Assembly (NCBI RefSeq): GCF_000341355.1 | Contig: NC_020300.1 | Coordinates: forward strand, 1,357,501-1,421,500 | DNA from: Bartonella australis AUST/NH1 | GTDB lineage: Bacteria; Pseudomonadota; Alphaproteobacteria; Rhizobiales; Rhizobiaceae | DNA: 64,000 bases | Direction of reading: 5' to 3' | In this document: positions 44,828-53,643 of the stretch, piece after piece | How positions within the stretch are numbered: position 1 is the first letter of the stretch | Layout: every line of letters begins with the position of its first letter | Notes under the pieces: model-generated | What the model was told of the DNA's origin: nothing | Database searches by the model: none | Seen by the model: only the letters and a program-made list of their open reading frames with translations | Program-made: the position numbers and the translations under genes

Positions 44828-45430
44828 CTCTCCGCGGCAGGGGATGTTTCCCACAGCACCCCACTTTTTCCATGATGGCGAATCCTTCTCATAATATTCT
44901 GCTCCCTCCACGGTCATGAACATCCCCCACAGTGTCCCGTATTCCCCACGGTAATGAATTTCCTCCACAGTACTCTTCTCTCTCCGCGGCAGGGGATGTT
45001 TCCCACAGCGCACCACTTTTTTCATGAGGGCGAATCCTTCTCATAATATTCTGCTCCCTCCACGGTCATGAACATCCCTCACAGTGCCCCGTACTCCCCA
45101 CGATAACGAATTTCCTCCACAGTACTCTTCTCTCTCCGCAGCGGTGGATGTTTCCCACAGCGCACCACTTTTTTCATGAGGGCGAATCCTTCTCATAATA
45201 TTCCACCCCCTCCACGGTCATGAACATCCCCCACAGTGTCCCGTATTCCCCACGGTAATGAATTTCCTCCACAGTACTCTTCTCTCTCCGCGGCGGGGGA
45301 TGTTTCCCACAGCGCACCACTTTTTCCGTGATGGAGAATCCCTCCCGTAATACTCCGCGTTCTTCACAGTAATAATATTTCCTGTAATGCCCCACTCCCC
45401 CGCAGTAAGAGATATGCCTCACGATAGCTT
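44828..45430. repeat. Four-copy 152-bp tandem repeat
   Basis: CTCTCCGCGGC (or CTCTCCGCAGC) begins at 44828, 44980, 45132 and 45284, an exact 152-bp period. The first three units are nearly identical and the last decays toward 45430. A degenerate half unit precedes at about 44750. It lies between members 1 and 2 of the secreted array. Confidence 0.92.
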
Positions 45431-45464
45431 ATTCTCCACAGAGAGGTTACTCCTTATTGAAAGA

Positions 45465-45499
45465 TAAAAAAGGTCCCGCTTTATTCGGGGTCTTTTTTC
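45465..45499. terminator. Hairpin terminator, two-way
   Basis: AGGTCCCG pairs with CGGGGTCT over an 7-base loop, flanked by an A-run on the left and a T-run on the right, so it could end transcription in both directions. It closes the 152-bp repeat region. Confidence 0.7.
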
Positions 45500-45912
45500 G
45501 TTCTTGATGTTGTTATCCTTACTTTAGTCCATTTCTGCGATAAAAAGAAAAGATACGCTTCAGGCAATAGCCAAAGCTCTTCCCTTCTGAAAAACAACTA
45601 AACAAAGAAGAAATCGCCGACTGACCGAAGTCCGCGCAACAGACATCACTAACACAAGTTTACTCTCCCCCCCAACACACTACCATCTGCCTTTGATGGA
45701 ACCAACCGAGCTTGTCTTGCCACATCTACCGGTCGAGCATATTGGGCGACTTTATTCTTTTACTGTTCAAAAAATAGAATTTTGCACGCCGTTTTTCTTC
45801 ATAGGAGGCCCAAGTTTGGTAGAACGCAAATAAATTTCAGCTTTATTACTATATTGATATTTAAAACAGACTACATATAATCCATTTTGATTTTTATTAA
45901 GGAAATAACATT

Positions 45913-46209
45913 ATGAATATAAAAATTCTCTTAGCATATGTTTTTGTGTGTAGTTTGGTCCTCACATCGCAAGCTTCTAGCAACGTGAATGACCAAAAAC
46001 CCGTTTTCTCTGTTATACTTGCAGTTGGAATGGATTCGCCTACCGACAAAAGCGCTTTATCGCGCCTAGTAAGTAGCTCGCCTTCTGAAGAAAAAGATTC
46101 TGAAGAGTCCGACTTTCCTAAAACGGGTGGTCACTGTTACTCTCCCCCTCCAACTTCTCCTTTAGGATCTATATTAGCGGCTCTATTATTACTTTTTGGT
46201 GTAAGATAG
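45913..46209 (+). CDS. Small secreted protein, array member 2
   Basis: Protein of 98 residues. Signal peptide: ILLAYVFVCSLVLTSQASS. The mature part begins NVNDQKPVFSVILAVGMDSP, the same place where other members have APVVFVLSATETD. A Ser/Glu-rich middle (SSPSEEKDSEESDFPK) and a hydrophobic end (GSILAALLLLFGVR) follow, with Gly-His-Cys between. An AGGAAA ribosome site and the conserved leader (about 45847 onward) precede it. Likely exported to the periplasm or the membrane; function unknown. Confidence 0.62.
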   Translation: MNIKILLAYVFVCSLVLTSQASSNVNDQKPVFSVILAVGMDSPTDKSALSRLVSSSPSEEKDSEESDFPKTGGHCYSPPPTSPLGSILAALLLLFGVR

Positions 46210-46283
46210 TGCCCAATTGATGAGCTCATAGAGTGTGATGGAGAAGAGCTAACAAATAGTGAGCTGAAGAGTCTCGTTCGAAG

Positions 46284-46319
46284 AGGGGCCGTCTGGGGTA
46301 TATCTCTGAGCCCCTTTTT
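46284..46319 (+). terminator. Rho-independent terminator after array member 2
   Basis: AGGGGC/GCCCCT stem with a T-run directly after it, about 75 bases past the stop codon of array member 2. Confidence 0.6.
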
Positions 46320-46753
46320 AGCTTTACTATCATTTTTCTTTACCCCCCTACTAAAAAATAGGAAATAGATTTTAGAAGAGAGTCGAAGTTCCCTTCACTG
46401 ATAAAAATTCAATCTGGCCTTAAAAAAAGTTTAATCGATCACTCAGGGAAGAGCTGCCAACCGATCGAGATATGAAGTCAGAAACAGCCGGTCCCCACTT
46501 AAAAATCCTCCCCCTTTTCCTCTATATCAAGAGAGAATATACCCATAGTATCAGCCCTATTAATCAAATATATCCCGCAATTTTACTTTTACCGATCAAA
46601 AGAATAGAATTTTATAGGCCTCTTTTTTCCACGAAGACTCGAATTCAGTTAAGCCTGAGGGTCGTTTATCAGCACTGTGATAATTTTACTATATTGATTA
46701 ATTAAAAAAAATATATAAAATTCATTTTGTTTTTATTTATAATTGGAGTGGGT

Positions 46754-46888
46754 ATGAGAGCTTTCTTGTTATATATCTCTGTTTGTAGTTTGGCCTTTAC
46801 GTTGCAAGCATCGAGCTACACGGTCGCGTTGCGGATGTCGGGTTATCTACCTGGTGGAGAGCGAGGAGAAATCACTACCTCTCTGTGA
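46754..46888 (+). pseudogene. Truncated secreted-protein gene, array member 3
   Basis: A 44-codon frame that starts like the family (MRAFLLYISVCSLAFTLQAS, then SYTVALRM) with a GGAG ribosome site and the conserved leader. It stops soon after the signal peptide region (ITTSL). The conserved mature segment is missing. The following sequence to about 47.2 kb is G-rich and unlike the rest of the array, so an insertion or rearrangement probably disrupted the gene. Confidence 0.6.
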
Positions 46889-47732
46889 TGGTGGAGGTCG
46901 TCTTTTTTAGGGAGCATAGAGGGGCCTTTTGTAAGAGGGAGTTTTTGTGGCTCTGTCGGGGTAAAGGGGGTGGCGTACGGATTTTTAAAGAAGGTCGTTT
47001 GATGAAGGGGGGTTGTCGTCTCGTGCCCGGGTGCCGTCGTAGGAGAAGCGGTGAGGGGGGGAGTTCGCTCTTTTTGAGATGGCCGGTAGTTTATTTTCCA
47101 GGGTTGTTTGTTGTCGGGGAGAGTTTTTTGTTTTTGCCTAAAGTAAAGTGGGAGATTTTTGTTCGATACGGAGTTATTTTCTTCCACCGCTGTATTCTTT
47201 TTACTTCGCTTGAGCTTCTTTATTTTTCTTCATAAAAAGAAGCGCCGCGGGGGGGGTATATAAAGTTCTTCTATCGGCAAAATTTCGGAGCGGCCTGAAA
47301 TTCGAAACTTTAAATGAATCAGTAAGAGAAAAATCGCTAGCCAGCTGTGCGTAGCGGAAGCAAACAAGCCCGTTTTATCCACTGAAAAGTTTGTTTGTTC
47401 ACCGACGAAACTGTTTTATTCGCCAAAATGTCGCCATTCCCCTTTTTAACGAAGCGCACTTAATACGCCCAATTGAACCTCTCCATCTGATAAAGTCGAT
47501 CGAACATGATCAAGCTAAGCTTCAGCTTGTATCATTATACCTACGAGCCAAATACCCCCGCGCTTTTATTCTTATCCGCAGAACGGAACTTTCTAGCGCA
47601 TTTCTAAACATCAATGTCCGATTTTATCTAAGTTTTGTAATTTTTGTGATTATTGTGACATTTTTACTATATGATATTTAAGAAAATAAAATAAAATTCA
47701 TTATGATGTTTGTCTAAAATAGGAGTAACATT
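46889..47732. other. Region after truncated array gene, no supported gene
   Basis: From about 46890 to 47110 the plus strand is strongly G-rich and leaves long frames open on both strands (minus 46843-47187, plus 46885-47235). Neither has a good ribosome site or a recognisable domain. The remainder carries the leader of array member 4. Origin of the G-rich segment is unknown. Confidence 0.4.
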
Positions 47733-48080
47733 ATGAATATAAGATCTTTTCTATCATGTACTTTTATTTGCGTTTTAGCTTTAACAGCACAAGCATCAGG
47801 TCGTGTGGTTACCACGGGACCCGCACCGACTGTTGCTGTTGTGTCTGCAACTGAAACAGACTCTTACTTCAGCAAACAGTGGAGTTCTTACTCGCATATG
47901 GTGAGCTCTATTTCATCAGGAACCTCGTCAGAAACCAGCGATCCTTCCGCCTCAGCAATAACAGGCGGCCCTCTTGTAGTTGTAACGGCGAGGGGTGCAA
48001 TATCAGCCATATCTAAGTTTATTGGTGCCATGATAGGTGTTGGTATCGAGGTATTATTGACATATTTGCTTATCATTTAG
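47733..48080 (+). CDS. Small secreted protein, array member 4
   Basis: Protein of 115 residues. Signal peptide SFLSCTFICVLALTAQAS, then GRVVTTGPAPTVAVVSATET, aligning with members 5 and 6 at APVVFVLSATETD. A Ser-rich middle follows, and the C-terminal part is a long hydrophobic helix (ISKFIGAMIGVGIEVLLTYL), so it may insert into a membrane. A TAGGAG ribosome site is present, with the conserved leader from about 47665. A hairpin (48112-48131) follows the stop. Function unknown. Confidence 0.65.
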   Translation: MNIRSFLSCTFICVLALTAQASGRVVTTGPAPTVAVVSATETDSYFSKQWSSYSHMVSSISSGTSSETSDPSASAITGGPLVVVTARGAISAISKFIGAMIGVGIEVLLTYLLII

Positions 48081-48111
48081 ATTTCGTATAGGGCGAATTA
48101 AAAACTGTGCG

Positions 48112-48131
48112 AGTCCCGCTTAAACGGGACT
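48112..48131 (+). terminator. Hairpin after array member 4
   Basis: Perfect AGTCCCG/CGGGACT stem with a 6-base loop, 32 bases after the stop. No T-run follows, so termination is uncertain. The stem resembles the terminator at 45471 (GGTCCCGC...), as if duplicated with the array. Confidence 0.4.
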
Positions 48132-48617
48132 CCGGGGGCGGAATCTCGCTATCCTCCTTCTTATGTTTGCTTCTACCTTTTCACTGTAAAAGCAGGATAG
48201 TATTTTAGAAAAGATTGACATTTTTCTTAAGAAAAAGCCGGCCTTATTTTGACAAAAAGTCAAATTTTGCCGAACTCTGGATTACTTAAATAAGACAGAC
48301 TCCCACCCGACCAAGCTGTAGATGTCAAAAATAGTCGGAATAACTGTCCTTAAAAAGCATCACTTCTTTGCACGCATATTGAAATATTTGAAGGATATCA
48401 GAAAGCGTCCCTATCATGGGCATTTGCCAACTAACTATATTTCCTGGCTTTACTCCATTTCCAAACTAAAAAAGTATGATTTTACAGCCTATCTCCCCTT
48501 ATCCATACTCACTTTAGTTGAGAGCGTGCATCTTTTTATGGCCATTATATGTTTTTTCCTATATGGTTTTTTAAATAAATACGGTACGATACTTTTTGCT
48601 AAAAAGGGAGAAACGTT

Positions 48618-48971
48618 ATGAATAGCAAGTATTTCCTATTATATATTTTCATTTTCAGTTTAGCTTCTACTTTGCCATCATTCAGCTATGCGACCACTCG
48701 AACATTAGCGCCGGTCGTTTTTGTTTTGTCTGCAACTGAAACAGATCCGCACCCGAGCGAAAAAGGCGACACTTTTCTGCCTACAGTACCTAACTCTGCT
48801 GATCCAAAGAGTTCTGCAACTCCTTTTTTTCTTACAGAAAATGTATTTTATGATTCTTTAGCTACGGAAAATTGGATATCGTTTTCATCTGATATTATTG
48901 GCGCCGTTTCGGGTATTATTATCAAAACAGCTCTTCTCTACGCCTTTCATCAGTTTTACCCTCTCCTTTAA
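48618..48971 (+). CDS. Small secreted protein, array member 5
   Basis: Protein of 117 residues, the closest relative of member 6. Signal peptide KYFLLYIFIFSLASTLPSFS, then TTRTLAPVVFVLSATETDPH and GDTFLPTVPN. A segment TPFFLTENVFYDSLATEN absent from member 6 follows. The C-terminal helix is IIGAVSGIIIKTALLYAFHQ ending in FYPLL. A GGGAG ribosome site is present. The 100 bases upstream (TTTTTTAAATAAATACGG... with GATACT as a possible -10 box) are repeated before member 6. The gene appears intact. Function unknown. Confidence 0.65.
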   Translation: MNSKYFLLYIFIFSLASTLPSFSYATTRTLAPVVFVLSATETDPHPSEKGDTFLPTVPNSADPKSSATPFFLTENVFYDSLATENWISFSSDIIGAVSGIIIKTALLYAFHQFYPLL

Positions 48972-49080
48972 TATCCTAATAGAAAGCGAACATTTTTTTG
49001 TGGTCGTTTTCAATTTTTTTTCTATATATTTTTTTAAATAAATATGGCGCGATACTTGTTACTAAAAAGGGAGGAATGTC

Positions 49081-49377
49081 ATGAACAGCAAGTATTTCCT
49101 ATTATATATTTTCATTTTTAGTTTAGCTTCTACTCCGCCATCATTTAGCCACGCGAACACTCGAACATCAGCGCCGGTCGTTTTTGTTCTGTCTACGCCC
49201 GAAACAGACTCGCATCTTAGCAAAAAAGGCGACACTTTTCTGCCTACAGTACCTAGCCCTGCTGGTCCAAAGAGTGATGCATTTTATGATTCTTTTGATA
49301 TTATTGACGCCGTTGCGGATATTATTATCAAAAAAGCTCTTTTCCATAGCTTTCATTACTTCTACCCTCTCCTTTAG
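49081..49377 (+). CDS. Small secreted protein, array member 6
   Basis: Protein of 98 residues. It is nearly identical to member 5 over the signal peptide (MNSKYFLLYIFIFSLAST) and over APVVFVLSTPETDSHLSKKG plus DTFLPTVPSPAG. An internal deletion of about 19 residues is followed by the same C-terminal helix (IIDAVADIIIKKALFHSFH) and FYPLL. A GGGAGG ribosome site is present. A recent duplication of member 5 with its upstream region is the simplest explanation. It ends the array, followed by a strong terminator. Confidence 0.65.
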   Translation: MNSKYFLLYIFIFSLASTPPSFSHANTRTSAPVVFVLSTPETDSHLSKKGDTFLPTVPSPAGPKSDAFYDSFDIIDAVADIIIKKALFHSFHYFYPLL

Positions 49378-49402
49378 TATCCTAATAGAGAGCAAAATGA
49401 AA

Positions 49403-49444
49403 GGGGGAAAACCAGCTTCATTGTAGACGAAGCTTTTTTCCCCC
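49403..49444. terminator. Strong terminator at the end of the secreted array
   Basis: GGGGGAAAA pairs with TTTTTCCCCC and inside it AGCTTC pairs with GAAGCT, separated by a 9-base loop, 25 bases past the last array gene. The T-run is part of the stem's right arm. Confidence 0.65.
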
Positions 49445-49580
49445 ATTTCCGGCACTTCTTTTTATTCTTATTTTACGTCGGTCTCTTTCTGCCATGAAAA
49501 GTAAGATAGGTTTGAGAAAAGCGTCAAAGTCTCTTTCTCGAAACAAACAATTAAGCTAAAAAATCCCTAGGCTGATGAAA

Positions 49581-49817
49581 TTTAATCATTAAAACCGTAT
49601 TTTTCTTTAATTTCATCCCTAATTGTTTCATCTTTTAAATCATCTTCTGTAATATTTAAGTTATTTCATCGGTTCTTATGGTACTACTATTTAATTTATA
49701 TGTTAAATACCCAGGACTTTTTTTAAAAATGTTCATTGAAATTTTATAAGTAGGAATTCTATTTTCTAATAAATATTTTTTTAAGTTTGCTATAAGAATT
49801 AATTTATTTATATCCAT
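49581..49817 (-). pseudogene. Frameshifted AT-rich gene, unknown product
   Basis: From an ATG at 49817 with an AAAGGA ribosome site the frame encodes MDINKLILIANLKKYLLENR, then IPTYKISMNIFKKSPGYLTY, reaching a TAA after 53 codons at EIT. One-base adjustment restores a second frame (ITEDDLKDETIRDEI, KEKYGFND) that ends at 49581. The joined product would be about 77 residues. Codon use is much more A-rich than its neighbours, with Lys and Ile codons almost all AAA and ATA/ATT. This suggests recent foreign origin and then inactivation, or programmed frameshifting, which cannot be told apart here. Confidence 0.5.
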
Positions 49818-49963
49818 AATCAATCCTTTCATATTTACAATATTTTCAGTAAGCCAATAAGAGGATATGCTCCTTGATACGAACCTTCATGAATTCCTAG
49901 TGTACGGAAAATAATATTGCGCGTATAACATTGGCTTTTTTCTGATTTACGAAGGAAAATAAA

Positions 49964-50056
49964 ATGAGTGAAGATGATACGAGAAACTCCTCTCTAGGAA
50001 TTGCAATGGGCTTAACGCAGAAAGAATTTCATTTTATGACTGAGGAATATCGTTAA
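49964..50056 (+). CDS. Very short open frame, possible phage remnant
   Basis: 30 codons (MSEDDTRNSSLGIAMGLTQK and a short tail) with a good GAAGGAAA ribosome site. Too short to recognise. It may be a micropeptide or the start of a truncated gene. It lies in the gap between the frameshifted gene and tRNA-Leu. Confidence 0.3.
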   Translation: MSEDDTRNSSLGIAMGLTQKEFHFMTEEYR

Positions 50057-50320
50057 AAATCGCGCAATAATTTAAAAGGATAAATTTCGAGAATAGCATA
50101 AAGGGAGAATCTACTTTCATTGAATGAGCAAAACGAAGCTTTTCGTGACTGTTCGATTTGGAATATAGGTTTATAAACAATCCTTTACGGCACACAGAAA
50201 ATGAGAATAGCCAGGCATGTAGAGGATCAGATTAAACTGAAAAATAATCGAAAGCGCGAATCCGTTATATTTTCTAGACCTGTTGTATTTTTTGGAAGGA
50301 TATTGTGTTTCTTTAATGGG

Positions 50321-50405
50321 TGGTGCGGGTGGTCGGACTCGAACCGACACTCCTCTCGGAACCAGATTTTGAGTCTGGCGCGTCTACCAGTTTCACCACA
50401 CCCGC
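50321..50405 (-). tRNA. tRNA-Leu (CAA anticodon)
   Basis: Read on the minus strand: acceptor GCGGGTG paired near the 3' end with the matching CACCCGC, D arm with TGGTGAAACTGGTAGACGC, anticodon stem CCAGA/TCTGG with loop CTCAAAA, the long variable arm expected for leucine, T arm GTTCGAGTCC, and encoded CCA. It borders the right side of the phage/array region. Confidence 0.95.
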
Positions 50406-50585
50406 ATATTTGCGTGAAGACATAAAGAACGGTCTTGCTCGCTCGTTCCCCGCACTATATGAAGAAGCACAAATGAGTCAACACTAGACTCGCGTTTTTT
50501 GAAGAATTTGTATCACTTTTATTATATTCGATTTATCTAGTGCATTCGTTGCAACCTTGACCTCTTAAATCCACGGAATAAAATC

Positions 50586-51197
50586 ATGGTGTTGAGCACA
50601 TTAAAACGTTGGGCGTTTTCTTTAGCGCAGCAGCGCGCAGCTCCCCGTTGGCTCAGTTTTGTCGCTTTTATCGAAAGTTTTATTTGTCCAATTCCAACTG
50701 ATATTTTATATATCCCGATGTTACTACTTCGTCCAAAGAAGGCGTATTGCTACGCTCTCATTGCGACCATATGTTCTGTTTTAGGGGGAATTGTCGGTTG
50801 GTTTATTGGCCATTTTGCTTATAATAGTCTGGCCAAACCGATTCTGGAGTTTTATGGTAAATATGAAACTATGCAGACGCTTCAAAGTGATGTGACGCTG
50901 AAATTTTTTGTCATTTTGCTGATTATTTCGGGGTTTTCGCATATTCCACCTATCAAGATCGCTACGCTTTTAGCGGGCGCCGTGGGCGTTCCTCTGTGGC
51001 TTTTTGTTACTGTATCCATTTGTGCACGCGGCTCCCGCTTTTATCTTTTTGCTTGGCTGGCTAAGCGTTTTGGCCACCAAATAACGAACTTTGTTTCCCG
51101 TCATTTTAAATGGACTATATTGGCTGGTTGCGTCATTCTTTTATTAGCCTACACAATCTTATTTCATTTTGAAAAGAGTAAATTATTGCTACTTTGA
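50586..51197 (+). CDS. DedA/YqaA-family inner-membrane protein
   Basis: VTT-domain membrane protein of 203 residues, of the YqaA subgroup (FVAFIESFICPIPTDILYIP, then LLLRPKKAYCYALIATICSV). Family members are linked to lipid carrier recycling and proton-dependent membrane homeostasis. The conserved Pro-rich entrant loop IESFICPIPTD and the Arg/Gly of ICARGSRFYLFAWLAKRFG are present. Four to five membrane segments are visible, the last at 180-196. It is 33 bases upstream of dsbB and probably co-transcribed. Substrate unknown. Confidence 0.85.
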   Translation: MVLSTLKRWAFSLAQQRAAPRWLSFVAFIESFICPIPTDILYIPMLLLRPKKAYCYALIATICSVLGGIVGWFIGHFAYNSLAKPILEFYGKYETMQTLQSDVTLKFFVILLIISGFSHIPPIKIATLLAGAVGVPLWLFVTVSICARGSRFYLFAWLAKRFGHQITNFVSRHFKWTILAGCVILLLAYTILFHFEKSKLLLL

Positions 51198-51230
51198 AAA
51201 TAACAAATTTAACCTTAAGGAGGACACTCC

Positions 51231-51803
51231 ATGACTTTTTCGCCACCTTTTCGAGATATCGTGAGGGAGCACTTTTATCTGAAATTAAGCAGAAAAGAGC
51301 AAGGTTTATGGGCTTTATTTCTAACTTTTTGTCTATCAGCCACCCTGAGTATTGCCATCAGTTTTGAATATATTGGAGGGTATCTTCCCTGCGTTTTATG
51401 CGAGATCGAGCGTTTTCCTTATTATGGTGCTATATTATTTTCGGTTTTAGCAATTTTTGGAGTACTATTTTTCCGCAGATCTTGTTGGGTGCAGATTTTG
51501 TTTTTGTGTGTTTCAATATCAATGGCGAGTAGTCTCGTCTTAGCAGTGTATCACGCGGGTGTCGAATACGGTTTTTGGCAAGGTCCTATTAGTTGCAGCG
51601 CAAGGATCTCAAAATTAACAACGGATATCAACCAACTGCTTAATCAGTTAAACAGTGTCAAGCTTCCTTCGTGCTCCCAAGCGCCAGGGCGCTTTCTTTC
51701 TCTTTCCTTTGCTGGTTGGAACGTTGTCGCTAGCTTCTTTTACCTGCTTATCAGCCTCTATGTTACGTCGAAAGGACTCCTCTCAAACCGCCCAAAATCA
51801 TAA
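51231..51803 (+). CDS. dsbB: Disulphide bond formation protein DsbB
   Basis: Inner-membrane quinone reductase that reoxidises DsbA. Of 190 residues, the first cysteine pair is Cys54/Cys57 (YLPCVLCEIERFPYY) and the second periplasmic pair is Cys122 and Cys148 in GPISCSARISK and LPSCSQAP. Four membrane helices are evident. An AAGGAGG ribosome site precedes the ATG. It lies after the DedA gene in the same direction. The gap to mbfA is 136 bases. All four redox cysteines are present, so it should be functional. No dsbA is in this window. Confidence 0.92.
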   Translation: MTFSPPFRDIVREHFYLKLSRKEQGLWALFLTFCLSATLSIAISFEYIGGYLPCVLCEIERFPYYGAILFSVLAIFGVLFFRRSCWVQILFLCVSISMASSLVLAVYHAGVEYGFWQGPISCSARISKLTTDINQLLNQLNSVKLPSCSQAPGRFLSLSFAGWNVVASFFYLLISLYVTSKGLLSNRPKS

Positions 51804-51939
51804 AGACCTAATCCAAGAATCCTACATCAATCCGCACATTTACTTTACTGCAACATTTTCGCGATTTGCGAATTGCGGATTGACTTTCGTTTTTTTCATT
51901 TTATATTATTTAGAATAATTCTAAAATAAGAGCGCGACG

Positions 51940-52761
51940 ATGGTAGATTCTTCTTTTTTGTCCACGCAAAACAAAAATAGAAATTGTTCCTCTTGCTCGG
52001 CGCAAGGGGTTATCACCCGTTTTCTTGAATTCAGAGAAGCGGAAGCTGCTTTTTATCTAAAAAACGCGCAAACATCGCAATCTCAGTGTCTCAACCAGGC
52101 AGCTCTTTTTTCGAAAATGAGCGCGCAGGAAGTCCAAGATTATAAGCAACTTCTTTGTTCATCCTGTAGTAATCAAGAGAGAACCGCGGATTCATTCAGC
52201 CATGTGCCTCCTCTGCTGGAACCCGTCCACTCGCAAGCCAGCTTTCAAACAACACAGACATCTAAAGCAACGGCATCCGAGCACAGCGAGCAAACACACA
52301 GGCAAAGGCTTTTGACATGGATTCAACCAGGTCTTGCGGGGTTGATGGATGGGTCCGTTTCTACCCTCGCGCCAATTTTTGCTGCCGCTTTTGCAACAGT
52401 TGATACCCATCAAACTTTTTTGATAGGCCTTTCAGCTTCGATCGGGGCAGGACTTTCAATGGGTTTTACAGAAGCCGCCCATGACGACGGTAAATTATCA
52501 GGCCGCGGTTCCCCCCTTAAAAGAGGCATTGCCAACGGGACTATGACAATGTTGGGGGGGCTTGGTCACACTTTACCTTATCTGATCCATTCTTTTTATT
52601 TAGCAACAATCGTTGCATTTATTGTCGTCTTTTTTGAATTATGGGCCATTGTATGGATCCAAAATAAATTTATGTCGACTCCTTTTTGGCGCGCTTCTCT
52701 GCAAGTTGCCGCCGGGGGGGCTTTAGTGTTTGCCACAGGTATTTTGATTGGCAGCGCGTAA
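51940..52761 (+). CDS. mbfA: MbfA-like iron exporter, VIT1 domain with altered N-terminus
   Basis: Membrane iron exporter of the MbfA family (ferritin-like plus VIT1). Residues about 128-273 match the VIT part strongly: IQPGLAGLMDGSVSTLAPIF, LSASIGAGLSMGFTEAAHDDG and TMLGGLGHTLPYLIHS. The N-terminal part normally carries a ferritin-like diiron site made of Glu/His pairs. Here it is short and diverged (FREAEAAFYLKNAQTSQ, then FSKMSAQEVQDYKQLL). Most of the metal-binding Glu/His residues are absent, and two CSSC motifs appear (Cys16/19 and Cys73/76). It may sense iron through cysteines, or the domain may be inert. Exports ferrous iron under excess, by family knowledge. Confidence 0.75.
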   Translation: MVDSSFLSTQNKNRNCSSCSAQGVITRFLEFREAEAAFYLKNAQTSQSQCLNQAALFSKMSAQEVQDYKQLLCSSCSNQERTADSFSHVPPLLEPVHSQASFQTTQTSKATASEHSEQTHRQRLLTWIQPGLAGLMDGSVSTLAPIFAAAFATVDTHQTFLIGLSASIGAGLSMGFTEAAHDDGKLSGRGSPLKRGIANGTMTMLGGLGHTLPYLIHSFYLATIVAFIVVFFELWAIVWIQNKFMSTPFWRASLQVAAGGALVFATGILIGSA

Positions 52762-52931
52762 AACGGAAGATACTCGCCTTTCTCCTTTATAATATCTTTG
52801 TCCGCTTTTTTCTCGGCATCTACGGTGCGTTTACTCGCCCTCTTCCCTAAGCGTCACACTTTGTCTGCTTGTTTTGTGAGAAGACTTTTGTTAAAGTGGC
52901 TCATATTTTTCGATTAAGGGAACCTCTTGTC

Positions 52932-53492
52932 ATGTCTCATACTCAGGATGATGCTCGCTCGATGAACCAAGAGGGAACTCCTCCTTCTCGTCCCTCCTCT
53001 CAGCTTTCGCAGAAGATGTGCTTGTCCGTGGAATATCTCGAACATGGGAAAGGTTTGGAGCTCCCTTGCTATGCCACAATAGGCTCAGCCGGTCTTGATC
53101 TACGGGCAGCGCTCGCAGAAGGAGAAATAACGGTTCTTTCTCCCGGGCAACGCGCTCTCATTCCAACCGGTTTGATATTTCACCTTTTACCTGGCTGCGA
53201 AGCGCAAATACGCCCCCGCTCTGGCTTAGCCCTAAAACATGGTATTACGTGCCTGAATGCGCCCGGCACGATTGATAGCGATTATCGCGGTGAAGTGAAA
53301 ATTCTCCTCATTAACTTAGGACATGAAGACTTCTCTATTCAGCGTGGCATGCGTATCGCACAAACGGTAATCGCTCCGATTGTTCAGGTTGATGTGCGCG
53401 TGATTGAGCCGAGTCAACAAGACCAAGTGCATACGCCCGACCATGGAAAAAACCGCGGAACAAGTGGCTTTGGGTCAACAGGGCATTATTAG
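52932..53492 (+). CDS. dut: Deoxyuridine 5'-triphosphate nucleotidohydrolase
   Basis: Trimeric dUTPase that keeps uracil out of DNA and supplies dUMP. It contains all five motifs: [14 protein letters not shown] (1), [12 protein letters not shown] (2), [16 protein letters not shown] (3), [13 protein letters not shown] (4) and [11 protein letters not shown] (5). The start at 52932 follows GGGAACC; the first 35 residues are polar and longer than usual. It is 186 residues long. It converges with exbD, the stops being about 150 bases apart. Function is clear. Confidence 0.95.
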   Translation: MSHTQDDARSMNQEGTPPSRPSSQLSQKMCLSVEYLEHGKGLELPCYATIGSAGLDLRAALAEGEITVLSPGQRALIPTGLIFHLLPGCEAQIRPRSGLALKHGITCLNAPGTIDSDYRGEVKILLINLGHEDFSIQRGMRIAQTVIAPIVQVDVRVIEPSQQDQVHTPDHGKNRGTSGFGSTGHY

Positions 53493-53643
53493 ATAAACAC
53501 GACAGCATATTCGCGCGAAGGTTTGGGGGCACTTTGTGTGGAATTGAGTGCCTTATACAGAGCGGTGCGCGAGAGGGGCAACTACCTCCCGCTTCTGTTG
53601 CCATGAGCGGCTTTTTCACGGACATTTTCCCCTCAGCCGCCAA

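Noticed and set aside
46120..46209. LPXTG-like sorting motif (FPKTGG followed by a hydrophobic end and Arg) in array member 2
   Set aside because: The organism is Gram-negative and no sortase is seen. The other array members lack the motif, so it is coincidental.
46843..47235. Overlapping frames on both strands after the truncated array gene
   Set aside because: Composition is driven by the G-rich segment. No ribosome site, signal peptide or domain supports either frame.
48322..48621. 99-codon frame overlapping the start of array member 5 by ATGA
   Set aside because: The same upstream sequence precedes member 6 without an open frame, so it is leader DNA. No ribosome site is seen.
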